A stretch of DNA of 64,000 nt from Marinifaba aquimaris (lineage in GTDB: Bacteria; Pseudomonadota; Gammaproteobacteria; Enterobacterales; Alteromonadaceae). The notes beneath the pieces were generated by a model. That model was not told the DNA's origin. It saw only the letters and a program-made list of their open reading frames with translations, and did no database searches. This document shows, one piece after another, positions 8,159-15,960 of this stretch. Positions within the stretch are counted from its first letter, which is position 1, and each line of letters opens with the position of its first letter. The stretch lies in assembly GCF_013328345.1 (NCBI RefSeq), contig NZ_JABULX010000002.1, positions 186,001 to 250,000 of the forward strand, given 5' to 3'. The translations under genes and the position numbers were made by a program.

Positions 8159-9151
8159 ATGATCATTGAAAGTCACTTCAAACCCGTTTGGTGGTTACGC
8201 AACAAACATGTGCAAACAGTCTGGCAAAAGATACACAGGCATAAATTAGACTGCCCTACCATTGCCGAACGCATTACTTTACCCGATGGCGATTTTCTTG
8301 ATTTAGCTTGGACAGAAAAACCCACAGACCAAGATACACGCCCTATTGTCTTTGTTTTACATGGCTTAGAAGGCTCAATAGACAGTACTTACGCCAAAGG
8401 CATGATGAATGCCATTCGTGCTAGAGGCTGGATTGGTGTGTTAATGCACTTTCGCGGTTGTAGTAAAGAGCCTAACCTACACGCCCGTGCTTACCACTCG
8501 GGTGAAACGGAAGATGTCCTATTTGCCGCGACTTATGTCGCTAACCAATATCCAAACCAAGATATCGCCAGCGTGGGGTTCAGTTTAGGCGGCAATGCCT
8601 TAGTCAAATTATTAGGCGAAAAGCCCACTGACCATCCATTTAAAGCGAGTGTATCAATTTGCCCTCCTCTCGATTTAGAAGCGTCAAGTCGGCGAATTCA
8701 AAGAGGTCTATCCAGAGTTTATCAAAAGTACTTGTTAGATATGCTGCACGAGAGTATTGCGCGAAAAATGATGCGCATCGATTTGTGCAACTTGCTCAAT
8801 CTCGATCGCAATAAGCTAAAAAAAATTAAAAGCTTATGGCAGTTTGATGAGTTGATTACGGCACCCTTGCACGGTTTCGACAGCGCTCAAGATTATTATC
8901 AAAAAAGCAGCGGCAAACACTTTTTACGAGACATCCAAACGCCCACATTAGTCATTCACGCAAAAGACGACCCTTTCTTGTCTAATCGCTCGATACCTAA
9001 ACCTTCAGAGCTATCTCACCGAGTGACCTTTGAAATCAGTGAGTTTGGAGGACACGTCGGGTTTGTTAATACTAACCAGCAGCAAAAGATAGAATATTGG
9101 CTCGAGCACCGATCACTACAATTTATTGAAAATCACTTAAAAGGGCTTTAA
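8159..9151 (+). CDS. yheT: Alpha/beta-hydrolase YheT
   Basis: Predicted esterase of the YheT/EMB8 family. Visible hallmarks are FVLHGLEGSIDSTYAKG (oxyanion-hole region), MHFRGCSKEPN, YHSGETED, the nucleophile elbow GFSLGG, the acid in HAKDDPF and the histidine in GGHVGF. It matches E. coli YheT along its length. The physiological substrate is unknown. An upstream ATG at 8114 would add 15 residues; neither start has a good ribosome binding site, and the N-terminal alignment (FKPVWWLRNKHVQT) slightly favours 8159. In E. coli yheT is next to yheS; here several small genes are inserted between them. Confidence 0.9.
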   Translation: MIIESHFKPVWWLRNKHVQTVWQKIHRHKLDCPTIAERITLPDGDFLDLAWTEKPTDQDTRPIVFVLHGLEGSIDSTYAKGMMNAIRARGWIGVLMHFRGCSKEPNLHARAYHSGETEDVLFAATYVANQYPNQDIASVGFSLGGNALVKLLGEKPTDHPFKASVSICPPLDLEASSRRIQRGLSRVYQKYLLDMLHESIARKMMRIDLCNLLNLDRNKLKKIKSLWQFDELITAPLHGFDSAQDYYQKSSGKHFLRDIQTPTLVIHAKDDPFLSNRSIPKPSELSHRVTFEISEFGGHVGFVNTNQQQKIEYWLEHRSLQFIENHLKGL

Positions 9152-9265
9152 ACCACCTCGTAAACTGAGCATTTAATCAGCTCAAGATACAAAATAATCA
9201 CTGGTCAAATCACTACAGGTTAAGCTAAACTCGACCTTGGTATATTTTTTGTAATTGGTTTAGTT

Positions 9266-10168
9266 GTGTTGCGTCGTTTTGCTCGAACCCTTTTTTATTC
9301 TCTTTCATTAATGGCCGTGAGTGCTCAAACACTTGCAGCGCCTGAAGAAAAAGTGGCTGAGGTAAAATCCGATGGCATCATCACTTTGACAATCCAGCCC
9401 GACGTTTACCAAGACTACATTCGCTTCTTAGATGGTCGTAGCCCATTAGACATTAAAGACTTTTCTGAACCTTTTAATCGTCGAGATATCGCCGATGCCA
9501 TCATTTTTCAGCAAGCATTAGCCCTTGGCGGTGCTAACTTCGATATCGAGTTTGTACTCGGTAACTATTATGCCCGTAACCTTAAGATGCTGAAAAAAGG
9601 CTTATTATCAGCCACGTTAGATTCTGTTTGGCAACAGGATTTAAAAAATATTCAAGACCACGTTTATGTCACCGATGCCATTATTGAAAAAGGTGAGTAT
9701 GAAGCTGGGTTATATACTTCAAACAAGAATATTCATACGCTCAATGCAAAATCACTAGCGGATGTACAAAAATTAAAAGCCATTGTTAACCAAAACTGGA
9801 AAGTGGATATTCAAACACTGCAAAGTATGGGTGTTGGCTCTATCACAATGGACGGTCACTGGACCACTATAGTCACTGCAGTTGACAGACAGCTCGTTGA
9901 CTTTGTACTGGCACCTTTTCAACAAAGTGAAGACTTAAGCTTTTACATCAATGAAAAAATTAGCTTAGTGCCCATTCCTAATATTAAAGTCACATTGCAG
10001 GGCAGCCGCCATTTTGTGGTATCGAAACACCACGAATATTCAGAAATACTTTTCCCCGCCATCAACAAAGGTTTAGCCGAGTTAAAAGCAAATGGCAAAG
10101 TACGCCAGGCCTACACTCAAGCTGGCTTTTTTAATGACCGCGTCAAAGATTGGAAGACAATTTTTTAA
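9266..10168 (+). CDS. Periplasmic solute-binding-like protein
   Basis: The 300-residue protein starts with a Sec signal peptide (cleavage about AQTLA-A, residue 24). It then has a mixed alpha/beta body with features of family-3 solute-binding folds (VYVTDAIIEKGEYEAGLYTS, then a C-terminal lobe ending KVRQAYTQAGFFN). Members of this type in Colwellia and Shewanella are often annotated as ABC amino-acid binding proteins, but no permease or ATPase is nearby. It may be a stand-alone sensor or an orphan binding protein. The start is a GTG at 9266 with a TTG one codon later as alternative. It ends 22 bases before the left attachment site of the integrated element. Confidence 0.7.
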   Translation: MLRRFARTLFYSLSLMAVSAQTLAAPEEKVAEVKSDGIITLTIQPDVYQDYIRFLDGRSPLDIKDFSEPFNRRDIADAIIFQQALALGGANFDIEFVLGNYYARNLKMLKKGLLSATLDSVWQQDLKNIQDHVYVTDAIIEKGEYEAGLYTSNKNIHTLNAKSLADVQKLKAIVNQNWKVDIQTLQSMGVGSITMDGHWTTIVTAVDRQLVDFVLAPFQQSEDLSFYINEKISLVPIPNIKVTLQGSRHFVVSKHHEYSEILFPAINKGLAELKANGKVRQAYTQAGFFNDRVKDWKTIF

Positions 10169-10190
10169 TTGCGAGAAAAAGAAAATGGCC

Positions 10191-10205
10191 CCCTACAGGA
10201 GTCGA
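10191..10205. repeat. Left attachment site: displaced tRNA-Arg 3' end
   Basis: Exact 15-bp copy of the tRNA core at 13995-14009. Beyond the core the sequence still reads as a tRNA end including CCA (TGG on the plus strand at 10186-10188) but has lost two bases of the acceptor stem. That fits a remnant that is no longer under selection. Confidence 0.85.
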
Positions 10206-10230
10206 CAAAGACAATTAAACACCTGAAAAG

Positions 10231-10255
10231 GTTAGGTTTTGTTAGGTTAGGTTAG
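10231..10255 (+). repeat. Short GTTAG repeats inside the left end
   Basis: GTTAG occurs at 10231-10235 and then three times in tandem at 10241-10255. The tract lies 26-50 bases inside the left att core, in the 300-base stretch without genes between the solute-binding gene and the replication gene. Possibly a protein-binding array or chance. Confidence 0.5.
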
Positions 10256-10277
10256 GGGCATCCTAATGTTACTTTAA

Positions 10278-10290
10278 GTGTTACATAAAA
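10278..10290 (+). repeat. 13-bp direct repeat, left copy (candidate integrase arm site)
   Basis: GTGTTACATAAAA at 10278-10290 recurs exactly at 13854-13866 near the other end of the element. Its position about 70-130 bp inside each att core is what is expected of arm-type binding sites for the integrase or AlpA. A related TGTTAC-like word lies just upstream of the left copy. Confidence 0.55.
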
Positions 10291-10468
10291 TATAAGTCAG
10301 AGTCCCTTCTAAAAGTTACCTAGACATTACCGTTTATCCATCAGTATTTATCAACACTAACTTGATAGCAATAAAGATTGATGACCTAGCCCGTATTTTT
10401 GCCGTATTTCCCACAAATGGTCAGACTAAACACTTATAAAAATCTCAAAGCCCGTTATTTTGCCGTTA

Positions 10469-11041
10469 TTAACGGTATTTTTGCTTGATACGGCTAGTGC
10501 CATAATTTTTAGTTTGAGCTGGCTTATTACCCTTACTACGTACTTTAGCTAGGTAGGAAATACGCCAAATAGCTCTTTGAATACTTCCTCGCTCATCTCG
10601 TTTTAAATTGTAATAACAACGCTTAGGCGTATATTCAGAGCCTTGTAGATTGTTCTCCCAAATATCTTTAACCTTTGGCAAAATTTCTATTGGATGGCGC
10701 ACCTTATGACCATCTATCATCAAAACATAGTGATAATGTTGTTGTTTTGCTTTTTCCATCTCACGACACCAGATGAAGCCGATACGTTTGACTTGGTACT
10801 TAGCTTTTAGCCATTTATTTAGTTTGCGATTAAAGACAGTGATTACTCTATTATCAGGTGTATATTGATAAAGCCTAAGGTCATAGCGGATTACAAGAAC
10901 TTTACTATGATGACTGAGCATGGCATTTACTTGGCGAATCATCTTCTTAGCGATGTCCGAAAACAAGCCACTGTGTAAACCATTAACCCACCAAAGCTCG
11001 TTATCAACTTCAAGGAAACGTGTTTTTATTTGATAAGCCAT
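10469..11041 (-). CDS. Inovirus Gp2 / YagK-YfjJ family replication protein
   Basis: The 190-residue basic protein belongs to the group annotated as inovirus-type Gp2 or YagK/YfjJ C-terminal domain proteins, found in filamentous-phage-like and P4-like elements and thought to start replication. Visible signals are RYDLRLYQYTPDN, FIWCREMEKAKQQHYHYVL (a cluster of His/Tyr like the HUH region of rolling-circle initiators) and GSIQRAIWRISYLAK. The histidine-rich strand resembles an HUH motif with one residue altered (HYHYV); calling it an active nickase is inference. It is the last gene of the element before the left end and follows 286 bp of gene-free DNA that may hold the origin. Confidence 0.78.
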   Translation of the reverse strand: MAYQIKTRFLEVDNELWWVNGLHSGLFSDIAKKMIRQVNAMLSHHSKVLVIRYDLRLYQYTPDNRVITVFNRKLNKWLKAKYQVKRIGFIWCREMEKAKQQHYHYVLMIDGHKVRHPIEILPKVKDIWENNLQGSEYTPKRCYYNLKRDERGSIQRAIWRISYLAKVRSKGNKPAQTKNYGTSRIKQKYR

Positions 11042-11327
11042 AAAACTTAATTGGGATATTATTAATTACCTAGTAGGTTGTTAGTAATGACTATCACGTT
11101 AAAAGCTTTAGTTTACTAACCTTAAACCACTGAACTTCATTTTTTGATGGGTAAAAAACCTAGAAATGACGCTTTTTAAGGTTTAGCTAAATTCAAAACG
11201 ACAGCTTTAAAGTAAGCAACTACTAACAAATTGTATGTAATTAATATTGGGGTTATGCTTAAAAACTGACGGTGTTGATCGACCAAAACTACGCACCGCC
11301 AGCAAGATCAGAGCCGTTTAGTATCAG
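11042..11327. other. Gene-free region inside the element
   Basis: 286 AT-rich bases between the replication gene and the small winged-HTH gene, with no supported open frame. It contains several short repeats of AAACCT/AAGGTT type and a weak hairpin (CGGTG...CACCG, 11268-11302 region). Promoter and origin functions for the replication protein are the natural guess, but no clear -35/-10 pair or iteron array is seen. Confidence 0.4.
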
Positions 11328-11636
11328 CTAGGCGGCTTTTTCTTCTTTGTAATGCCGTATCTGTGCTTCTGTCATAAAAACTATATCCACGGGATAAGGT
11401 GGAACAGTCTTTGTAAAAGGGCACTCCACACGTCCATGCGTTAGCTCAAACTGATACCCTCTTTTGACTAGAATAGGGATCAGGCTATGTAAGTTATGAA
11501 TACCTATGTAACGGGCTTTCCTTGTATTTAGCCTATGCCCTTCAACAATTAACCTCAAAACATAGGTGAGTTGATTCTCATAATTGTAAGGTTTAGGTAG
11601 GCCAAGCTCAGCGCATTTATCTTGATGTATCATCAT
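11328..11636 (-). CDS. Small winged-HTH-like protein of the element
   Basis: 102 residues. The middle (YVLRLIVEGHRLNTRKARYI then GIHNLHSLIPILVKRGYQFE) follows the layout of HTH_55-like winged helices: a helix, a turn with basic residues, a recognition-like helix, then a wing strand. Such small proteins are common beside alpA in satellites. No enzyme motif is visible. It starts 14 bases after the alpA stop and is probably co-transcribed with it. DNA binding is inferred only. Confidence 0.65.
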   Translation of the reverse strand: MMIHQDKCAELGLPKPYNYENQLTYVLRLIVEGHRLNTRKARYIGIHNLHSLIPILVKRGYQFELTHGRVECPFTKTVPPYPVDIVFMTEAQIRHYKEEKAA

Positions 11637-11650
11637 AATTATTGCGCCCC

Positions 11651-11902
11651 TTACTTAGCTTCTCGTTGTGCGTGTAAATCACTAACAAGAGTTTTGATTT
11701 GCTCAGTAGTTTTCCCCTCGACACGCGCACCAACTACAGCTTCAATTTCTTGCTTAATATAAGCGACAGCCCTCTCGCCAATTGAGATAGGCTTAGGCAT
11801 TAGCCCTGCTTGCTCGTCTTGGTAGAGGCTAGATTTAGAACGCCCGGTAAGTTTTAAGACTTCTGGACGGCGGATTAGTTGAAAGTGATTTTTGTTAAAC
11901 AT
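11651..11902 (-). CDS. alpA: AlpA family transcriptional regulator
   Basis: 83 residues with a MerR-like helix-turn-helix: IRRPEVLKLTGRSKSSLYQD then AGLMPKPISIGERAVAYI, the classic AlpA signature in which the residues after the turn contact DNA. In P4-like and CP4-57-type elements AlpA activates or assists the integrase and excision. It is preceded by GGAGAG on its strand, 4-6 bases before the ATG. An inverted repeat (11964-11995) lies 60-90 bases upstream and could be its operator or a terminator for the preceding gene. Confidence 0.9.
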   Translation of the reverse strand: MFNKNHFQLIRRPEVLKLTGRSKSSLYQDEQAGLMPKPISIGERAVAYIKQEIEAVVGARVEGKTTEQIKTLVSDLHAQREAK

Positions 11903-11963
11903 TAAACTCTCCTTTTAATTTGAGTCGAGCTAAATGTTATTGAGGCTAATTAACCTTGTCTGC

Positions 11964-11995
11964 GACAAACTTTGATAAACTTTGGTTAGTTTGTC
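11964..11995. repeat. Inverted repeat between the 199-aa gene and alpA
   Basis: GACAAACT (11964-11971) and AGTTTGTC (11988-11995) are perfect 8-bp arms around a 16-base centre, which itself repeats the word AAACTTTG. It overlaps the stop codon of the 199-aa gene and precedes alpA. There is no T tract, so a regulator site is more likely than an intrinsic terminator. Confidence 0.5.
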
Positions 11996-12593
11996 ATAGT
12001 TTTTCCATCCAACTTCTGTTGTCAACAAAATGTTGCTTATACCAACTAGACCTCTTTATAAACTTCTGAATTTTCTCATATGAAACTTCTTCAATAATTA
12101 TTGAAAAAAACTGAACTAAACGACTATTTAGAGTAATATTTTTTTCTGTCGCTATTTCTACAGGCCATGAGAGACAAATAGCATCAATAACCTCATCCCA
12201 TACTCCACTGCCATAACGACCCTGCGTATAGTTATGATAGAAGTAGCAATGCTCCTCCAAGCTCTTAAACATTTTTGTTACATCAGCATTCTGGAAATAA
12301 TCCATTGTATTAGTTAAATCATTACCTAATACAGGATTTAAAATAGAGTATGAGACTTTATATTTTTGCTTTTCATCTAACATTGATAATGCGTTTTGTA
12401 TTGCCTTAGATGCCCTTTCTATCTCTTGAAGAGCTCTTACTGTCTCTTTTGCTTTTACCTTTTTTGATGTTGGTATAACTATATCTTTCATATTTAGCTC
12501 AATCTGCCAAAACAAAAAATCAAAATCGACGCCATCATCTTGAAATAGAGCTTTGAGTTCCTTTTTTTGAAAAGCTGATAATTTTAAAGACAA
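11994..12593 (-). CDS. Uncharacterised 199-aa cargo protein of the element
   Basis: The protein is soluble and helical and begins LSAFQKKELKALFQDDGVD. No motif that I recognise is present. Segments with conserved-looking aromatics include EEHCYFYHNYTQGRYGSGVW and ICLSWPVEIATEKN; the C-terminus is basic and aromatic. The ATG lies two bases after the integrase stop, so translation is probably coupled to int. The coding DNA is more AT-rich than chromosomal neighbours. Its position between int and alpA is where satellites often carry variable cargo, including anti-phage genes, but no such function can be shown here. Confidence 0.7.
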   Translation of the reverse strand: MSLKLSAFQKKELKALFQDDGVDFDFLFWQIELNMKDIVIPTSKKVKAKETVRALQEIERASKAIQNALSMLDEKQKYKVSYSILNPVLGNDLTNTMDYFQNADVTKMFKSLEEHCYFYHNYTQGRYGSGVWDEVIDAICLSWPVEIATEKNITLNSRLVQFFSIIIEEVSYEKIQKFIKRSSWYKQHFVDNRSWMEKL

Positions 12594-12594
12594 T

Positions 12595-13821
12595 TTAAAT
12601 AACCCTTTTGATCGGATGAATATTGCTATTGGGCATTGCTAAAATATGATTCGACCACCATTCCATCATTACCCGCCTACGCTCTAGGTAATCCGCTCGA
12701 TTATAAGCGCGTCTAACTTCGTTTTTATCAACATGGGCAAGTGCGGCTTCTATCACATCAGGTTCAAACCCTTGTTCATTTAACGTGGTACTCGCCAAAC
12801 TTCTTAAACCATGCGCAACCAATCTATTTTTATAACCCATACGCTTTAAGGCCATATTGGCGGTGCTTTCATTTACGGGTTTTCTTGGCTCGTTGTATGA
12901 CGGAAAAATATAGTCTCTATGGCTACTCATTGGCTTGATGCGTTCTAATAAGGCAAGGACAGCCTCAGATAATGGGATAACATGCTCACGCTTCATTTTC
13001 ATGCGCTCTGCCGGTATCACCCAAAGCTTGTTATCAAAATCTATTTCAGACCATTTCGCTTTAGCCGCTTCATTAGGCCTTGTCATGGTGTGAAGCTGAA
13101 ACTCAATTAATAGTCGAGTTAAGGGCTTAATACTGGCGTATTTAAGATCATCCATAAACTGAGGCAGTTCATCAGGCTTAATAGAGGGCATACTCTCAAC
13201 TTTAGGCGCTTCAAAAGCATGGCTGATACCAGATAGCGGGTTATGCGTGATAATGCCTGTATTAAGCGCATAAACCATGATGTTATTTAAGCGCTGGCAA
13301 ATACGCTTTACCGTTTCAAAGTTGCCTTTGTTAGCAACTGGCTGAATAACATCAATAACAAGTGGGGCGGTCAGTTTACTAATGGGTACATCAGCAAGTT
13401 GCGGGTAAACGTGTAATTTAAGAATCCGCTTAATATCTCGTGCGGTCTTTTCTTTGATCTCTGTTTGCTTAATGGCAAACCACTTTTCAGCCACCGTTTT
13501 TAAACTATTCGCTAATTTTTGCTTCTCTGTTTGTTGGTGTTCATCTCTATGCGCTTGCGGATCAATGTCATCTACCAATAACGCCCTTGCGTCAGTTCTT
13601 CGCTTTCTTGCCTTTGCGAGTGTTACATCAGGGTAAACGCCAAAACTCAGGTTAGCGCGCTTCTTAGTGAATGGTCTTTGATAGGTAAAGATCCAGAGTT
13701 TAGAGCCATTAGGTTTTACCTTAAGCGCCAAGCCACCGCCATCAGATAAGTTATATTCCTTATCTCCAGCTTTGGCATTTTTTACTTGTTGGTCATTGAG
13801 CGGTGTAACTGTTTTAGGCAT
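12595..13821 (-). CDS. int: Tyrosine-type integrase (DUF4102 plus catalytic domain)
   Basis: 408 residues, the size of P4-type integrases. The N-terminal arm-binding DUF4102 domain (about 5-90) contains LSDGGGLALKVKPNGSKLW and FGVYPDVTLAKAR. A core-binding helical domain follows (about 110-200), then the catalytic domain with Arg in TMTRPNEAAKAKW (about 248), HGLRS (about 335), His in ALAHVDKNEV (about 360) and Tyr in RRAYNRADY (about 370). All catalytic residues seem present. It lies 167 bases from the tRNA-Arg in which the element is inserted and reads away from it. Confidence 0.95.
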   Translation of the reverse strand: MPKTVTPLNDQQVKNAKAGDKEYNLSDGGGLALKVKPNGSKLWIFTYQRPFTKKRANLSFGVYPDVTLAKARKRRTDARALLVDDIDPQAHRDEHQQTEKQKLANSLKTVAEKWFAIKQTEIKEKTARDIKRILKLHVYPQLADVPISKLTAPLVIDVIQPVANKGNFETVKRICQRLNNIMVYALNTGIITHNPLSGISHAFEAPKVESMPSIKPDELPQFMDDLKYASIKPLTRLLIEFQLHTMTRPNEAAKAKWSEIDFDNKLWVIPAERMKMKREHVIPLSEAVLALLERIKPMSSHRDYIFPSYNEPRKPVNESTANMALKRMGYKNRLVAHGLRSLASTTLNEQGFEPDVIEAALAHVDKNEVRRAYNRADYLERRRVMMEWWSNHILAMPNSNIHPIKRVI

Positions 13822-13823
13822 TT

Positions 13824-13862
13824 ATGTAACATCAAACATAAGATTGAATATCGGTGTTACAT
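13824..13862. repeat. Inverted repeat upstream of the integrase gene
   Basis: ATGTAACA (13824-13831) and TGTTACAT (13855-13862) are perfect 8-bp inverted arms 23 bases apart, starting 3 bases upstream of the integrase ATG. The second arm is part of the 13-bp repeat shared with the left end, so these are likely binding sites for the integrase or AlpA that also cover the int promoter. Confidence 0.5.
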
Positions 13863-13866
13863 AAAA
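13854..13866 (+). repeat. 13-bp direct repeat, right copy (candidate integrase arm site)
   Basis: Exact second copy of GTGTTACATAAAA (see 10278-10290). A further variant ACATTACATC follows directly. It lies about 130 bp inside the right att core. Confidence 0.55.
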
Positions 13867-13987
13867 CATTACATCAAAAGCTGAACATTACAAACCTTTA
13901 TTGATTCTCAATAAGTGACGAAACCCATGTAGATAAAGAGATATGTTTATATTTTTGATTTTTAATGGATGGTAATAAATGAGGAAA

Positions 13988-14064
13988 TGGCCCACCCTAC
14001 AGGAGTCGAACCTGTGGCCTCGCCCTCCGGAGGGGCGCGCTCTATCCAGCTGAGCTAAGGGTGG
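13988..14064 (-). tRNA. tRNA-Arg (anticodon CCG)
   Basis: Read on the minus strand, the sequence folds as acceptor CCACCCT/AGGGTGG, D arm GCTC...GAGC, anticodon stem CGCCC/GGGCG with loop CTCCGGA (anticodon CCG, reading CGG), TPsiC arm ACAGG-TTCGACT-CCTGT, discriminator G and an encoded CCA (13988-13990). All stems are paired, so the gene is functional. It is the integration target of the 3.8-kb element; its last bases, including CCA, are supplied by the element. Confidence 0.96.
13995..14009. repeat. Right attachment site within tRNA-Arg
   Basis: The 15-bp core identical to 10191-10205, located in the TPsiC and acceptor part of the tRNA gene. The crossover must lie in or next to this core. 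Confidence 0.85.
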
Positions 14065-14125
14065 AAATATTTAGCGCGGACGATTGTAATGATTTCATCC
14101 GATTATGCTAGTGTTATTTGACGAT

Positions 14126-14875
14126 TTACCAAATTCGATAAAAGTAGATGCCAACACTGGTATCTTCACTTTCTAACATTCGCCAGTTAGCTTGATCCGA
14201 TTTACCTTTTTCATATTCAAAAGCTTGATATTGCGCTTTTAGCATCAAGCTCCAGTCTTGTTTAATGCGATAATTTAGCGCAACACTCGCTTGTGTATTA
14301 GCTTCAGAACTCCCGAAGCCAGCTTCTGCACTGGCGTGAAAAACAAGCTGACCATAGATAGGCCAATCCGCCTTTAGGCCGACAGTGGCATCAATCATAT
14401 CACCCGATAGCTTGTAACTCGTTGTTGCTTGTTCGATCGTTTCGGCCGCACTAAAACTAAAATCGAGGTATTGCACACCAAACATCAAATAAGCAGCTTG
14501 TCCAGATTCGCCTTGGAGGAAGCTTTGACCAACAGAGAAAAACGCATCTGTCTGTTCAAAATTGTATTGCCAGCTATCTTGAACAACGTCAGGTTCTGAT
14601 ACATCAAATTGCCTAAAGCCATATTCAATACGCCATAAACCATCCGTCGCGTAATTATTAGCTTGTAATAAGGTACTAAAAAGCTCGCTGTTGTCGTCAG
14701 GAGTTAACGTAATATCAAACAATTTAGCATCTGCATTTTTTTGACCTACCTCCACTTTAAGTTCTGGTTCGTGTTGAACAACACCGGTACCAGAGCCATA
14801 GTGCCAGGCAGCAAAACTAGCTGGTGAAAAAGTAGCTGTTAGCAGTAAAGGTAGATAAGTAAGACGACGCGACAT
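14126..14875 (-). CDS. Predicted outer-membrane beta-barrel protein
   Basis: 249 residues with a Sec signal peptide (cleavage after SFA, about residue 22). The rest alternates amphipathic strands (LWRIEYGFRQFDV, YLMFGVQYLDFSFSA, QLVFHASAEAGFG, DWSLMLKAQYQAFEY) and ends with an aromatic residue (YFYRIW), as expected for recognition by the Bam complex. About eight to ten strands fit the length. The function is unknown; porin-like or OmpW-like roles cannot be told apart here. It reads convergently toward the tRNA and diverges from coaD. Confidence 0.75.
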   Translation of the reverse strand: MSRRLTYLPLLLTATFSPASFAAWHYGSGTGVVQHEPELKVEVGQKNADAKLFDITLTPDDNSELFSTLLQANNYATDGLWRIEYGFRQFDVSEPDVVQDSWQYNFEQTDAFFSVGQSFLQGESGQAAYLMFGVQYLDFSFSAAETIEQATTSYKLSGDMIDATVGLKADWPIYGQLVFHASAEAGFGSSEANTQASVALNYRIKQDWSLMLKAQYQAFEYEKGKSDQANWRMLESEDTSVGIYFYRIW

Positions 14876-15000
14876 TGTCCGCTTTCCTTAGTTAAGACAA
14901 AGAAATCCCAGCCATTCTACTGAGTTATAAGCAGGCTGGCTAGCAAGATGATGATAACTCAAGTTATACTGAGACGAACAGCAAATAAAGAATAATAAAT

Positions 15001-15483
15001 ATGGTAACGGCAATTTATCCAGGGACTTTTGACCCTATCACAAATGGCCACATTGATCTTATCTCAAGAGCCAGCAAGCTTTTTAGTAAAGTTATCGTCG
15101 GTGTTGCAAATAACCCGACCAAGAAACCTATGTTTGACTTAACGCAAAGAGTTGAATTAGCAGAGCAAAGCTTAGCTCATTATCAGAATGCTGAAGTGGT
15201 TGGTTTTAGCGGACTGTTAGTTCACTTTGCTCAGCAGCACAATGCCAATGTTCTACTAAGAGGCCTAAGAACAACCATTGATTTTGAATATGAATTGCAA
15301 CTTGCTACAGCTAACAAACGCTTGCACAAAGAGCTTGAGAGTATCTTCTTACCACCATCTGAAGATAATGCATTTATTTCATCGACCTTGGTAAAAGAAA
15401 TAGCAATTCACGGGGGAGACATCACCGATTTTGTATCAGCTCCCGTTAAAGCTGCATTATTGGCTCAAGCCAGCGATAAATAA
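15001..15483 (+). CDS. coaD: Phosphopantetheine adenylyltransferase
   Basis: Penultimate enzyme of coenzyme A synthesis: 4'-phosphopantetheine + ATP gives dephospho-CoA + PPi. The 160 residues match the family length. They contain the nucleotidyltransferase motif (T/H)xGH as [15 protein letters not shown], the substrate loop [14 protein letters not shown] and the C-terminal [11 protein letters not shown]. The position beside mutM, rpmG, rpmB and radC is conserved with E. coli. Confidence 0.97.
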   Translation: MVTAIYPGTFDPITNGHIDLISRASKLFSKVIVGVANNPTKKPMFDLTQRVELAEQSLAHYQNAEVVGFSGLLVHFAQQHNANVLLRGLRTTIDFEYELQLATANKRLHKELESIFLPPSEDNAFISSTLVKEIAIHGGDITDFVSAPVKAALLAQASDK

Positions 15484-15507
15484 CTAAAGTAATATTTTTA
15501 TTAAAGT

Positions 15508-15534
15508 AAACCCAACAGATAGTAAGTTGGGTTT
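15508..15534. terminator. Hairpin between convergent coaD and a small membrane-protein gene
   Basis: AAACCCAAC (15508-15516) pairs with GTTGGGTTT (15526-15534) around a 9-base loop. It overlaps the stop of the minus-strand gene. The T run is short, so termination strength is uncertain. Confidence 0.65.
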
Positions 15535-15709
15535 ATGCTTCAAAATAACGAGACTCACGCTCTTCTTTCGCCAGTTTCTCATCAACTAAAACACTGTGAA
15601 TTTCTTTCGAACCTCTTGGGTATTTCAATACTTGCTCACATAACATAATAATGCCGACTGACGTAATGAGAAATAAACAAATAACGACAAATGTAAAGGT
15701 AATTAACAC
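15533..15709 (-). CDS. Small single-span membrane protein
   Basis: A GTG start at 15709 gives 58 residues: a hydrophobic segment (LITFTFVVICLFLITSVGII) and then a charged cytoplasmic tail rich in K and E (KLAKEERESRYFEA). An upstream ATG at 15754 is in frame, but GGGAG at 15717-15721 lies 7 bases before the GTG, which I take as decisive. No family recognised. Facing coaD, monocistronic. Confidence 0.6.
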   Translation of the reverse strand: MLITFTFVVICLFLITSVGIIMLCEQVLKYPRGSKEIHSVLVDEKLAKEERESRYFEA

Positions 15710-15960
15710 GTTAATACTCCCTATTCCAACAGGTGATTGGACCCGATTAAACAATGCTAATTAGTGTAGTTAGAAGCGACTATTTGGCGAGTATTGCTAT
15801 GCGCGATAATGGTAGATTTTAACCATTCAATTTTGCAGTTTTTTACTAGGTGATTGAGTTATTGAGCATTTTGATATTTTTGTAAGAAATCGCCCTCACA
15901 CTTTTCAATCATTTCAACTCAATAAGCAGTGAGAAAAACGGTGTTAACCTCGCAATGTTC

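Larger units (their letters stand above)
10191..14009. mobile_element. 3.8-kb integrative element in tRNA-Arg (phage-satellite or inovirus-type)
   Basis: A 15-bp direct repeat (CCCTACAGGAGTCGA) marks both ends: 10191-10205 and 13995-14009. The right copy lies inside the TPsiC/acceptor part of an intact tRNA-Arg; the left is the displaced 3' end. All five genes are on the minus strand: integrase next to the tRNA, a 199-aa unknown, AlpA, a small winged-HTH-like protein and a Gp2/YfjJ-type replication protein. There are no capsid, packaging or conjugation genes, so it is either a minimal satellite that needs a helper or an inovirus-like replicon without structural genes. Integration regenerates the tRNA, the usual strategy of tyrosine-recombinase elements. 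Confidence 0.88.

Noticed and set aside
10181-10210. Second tRNA gene at the left end of the element
   Set aside because: Only the last ~20 bases of a tRNA are present and the acceptor has a 2-base loss; it is the displaced end, not a gene.
10231-10255. Telomere-like end of a linear replicon
   Set aside because: Only four GTTAG units and flanking chromosomal genes on both sides; a linear end is not supported.
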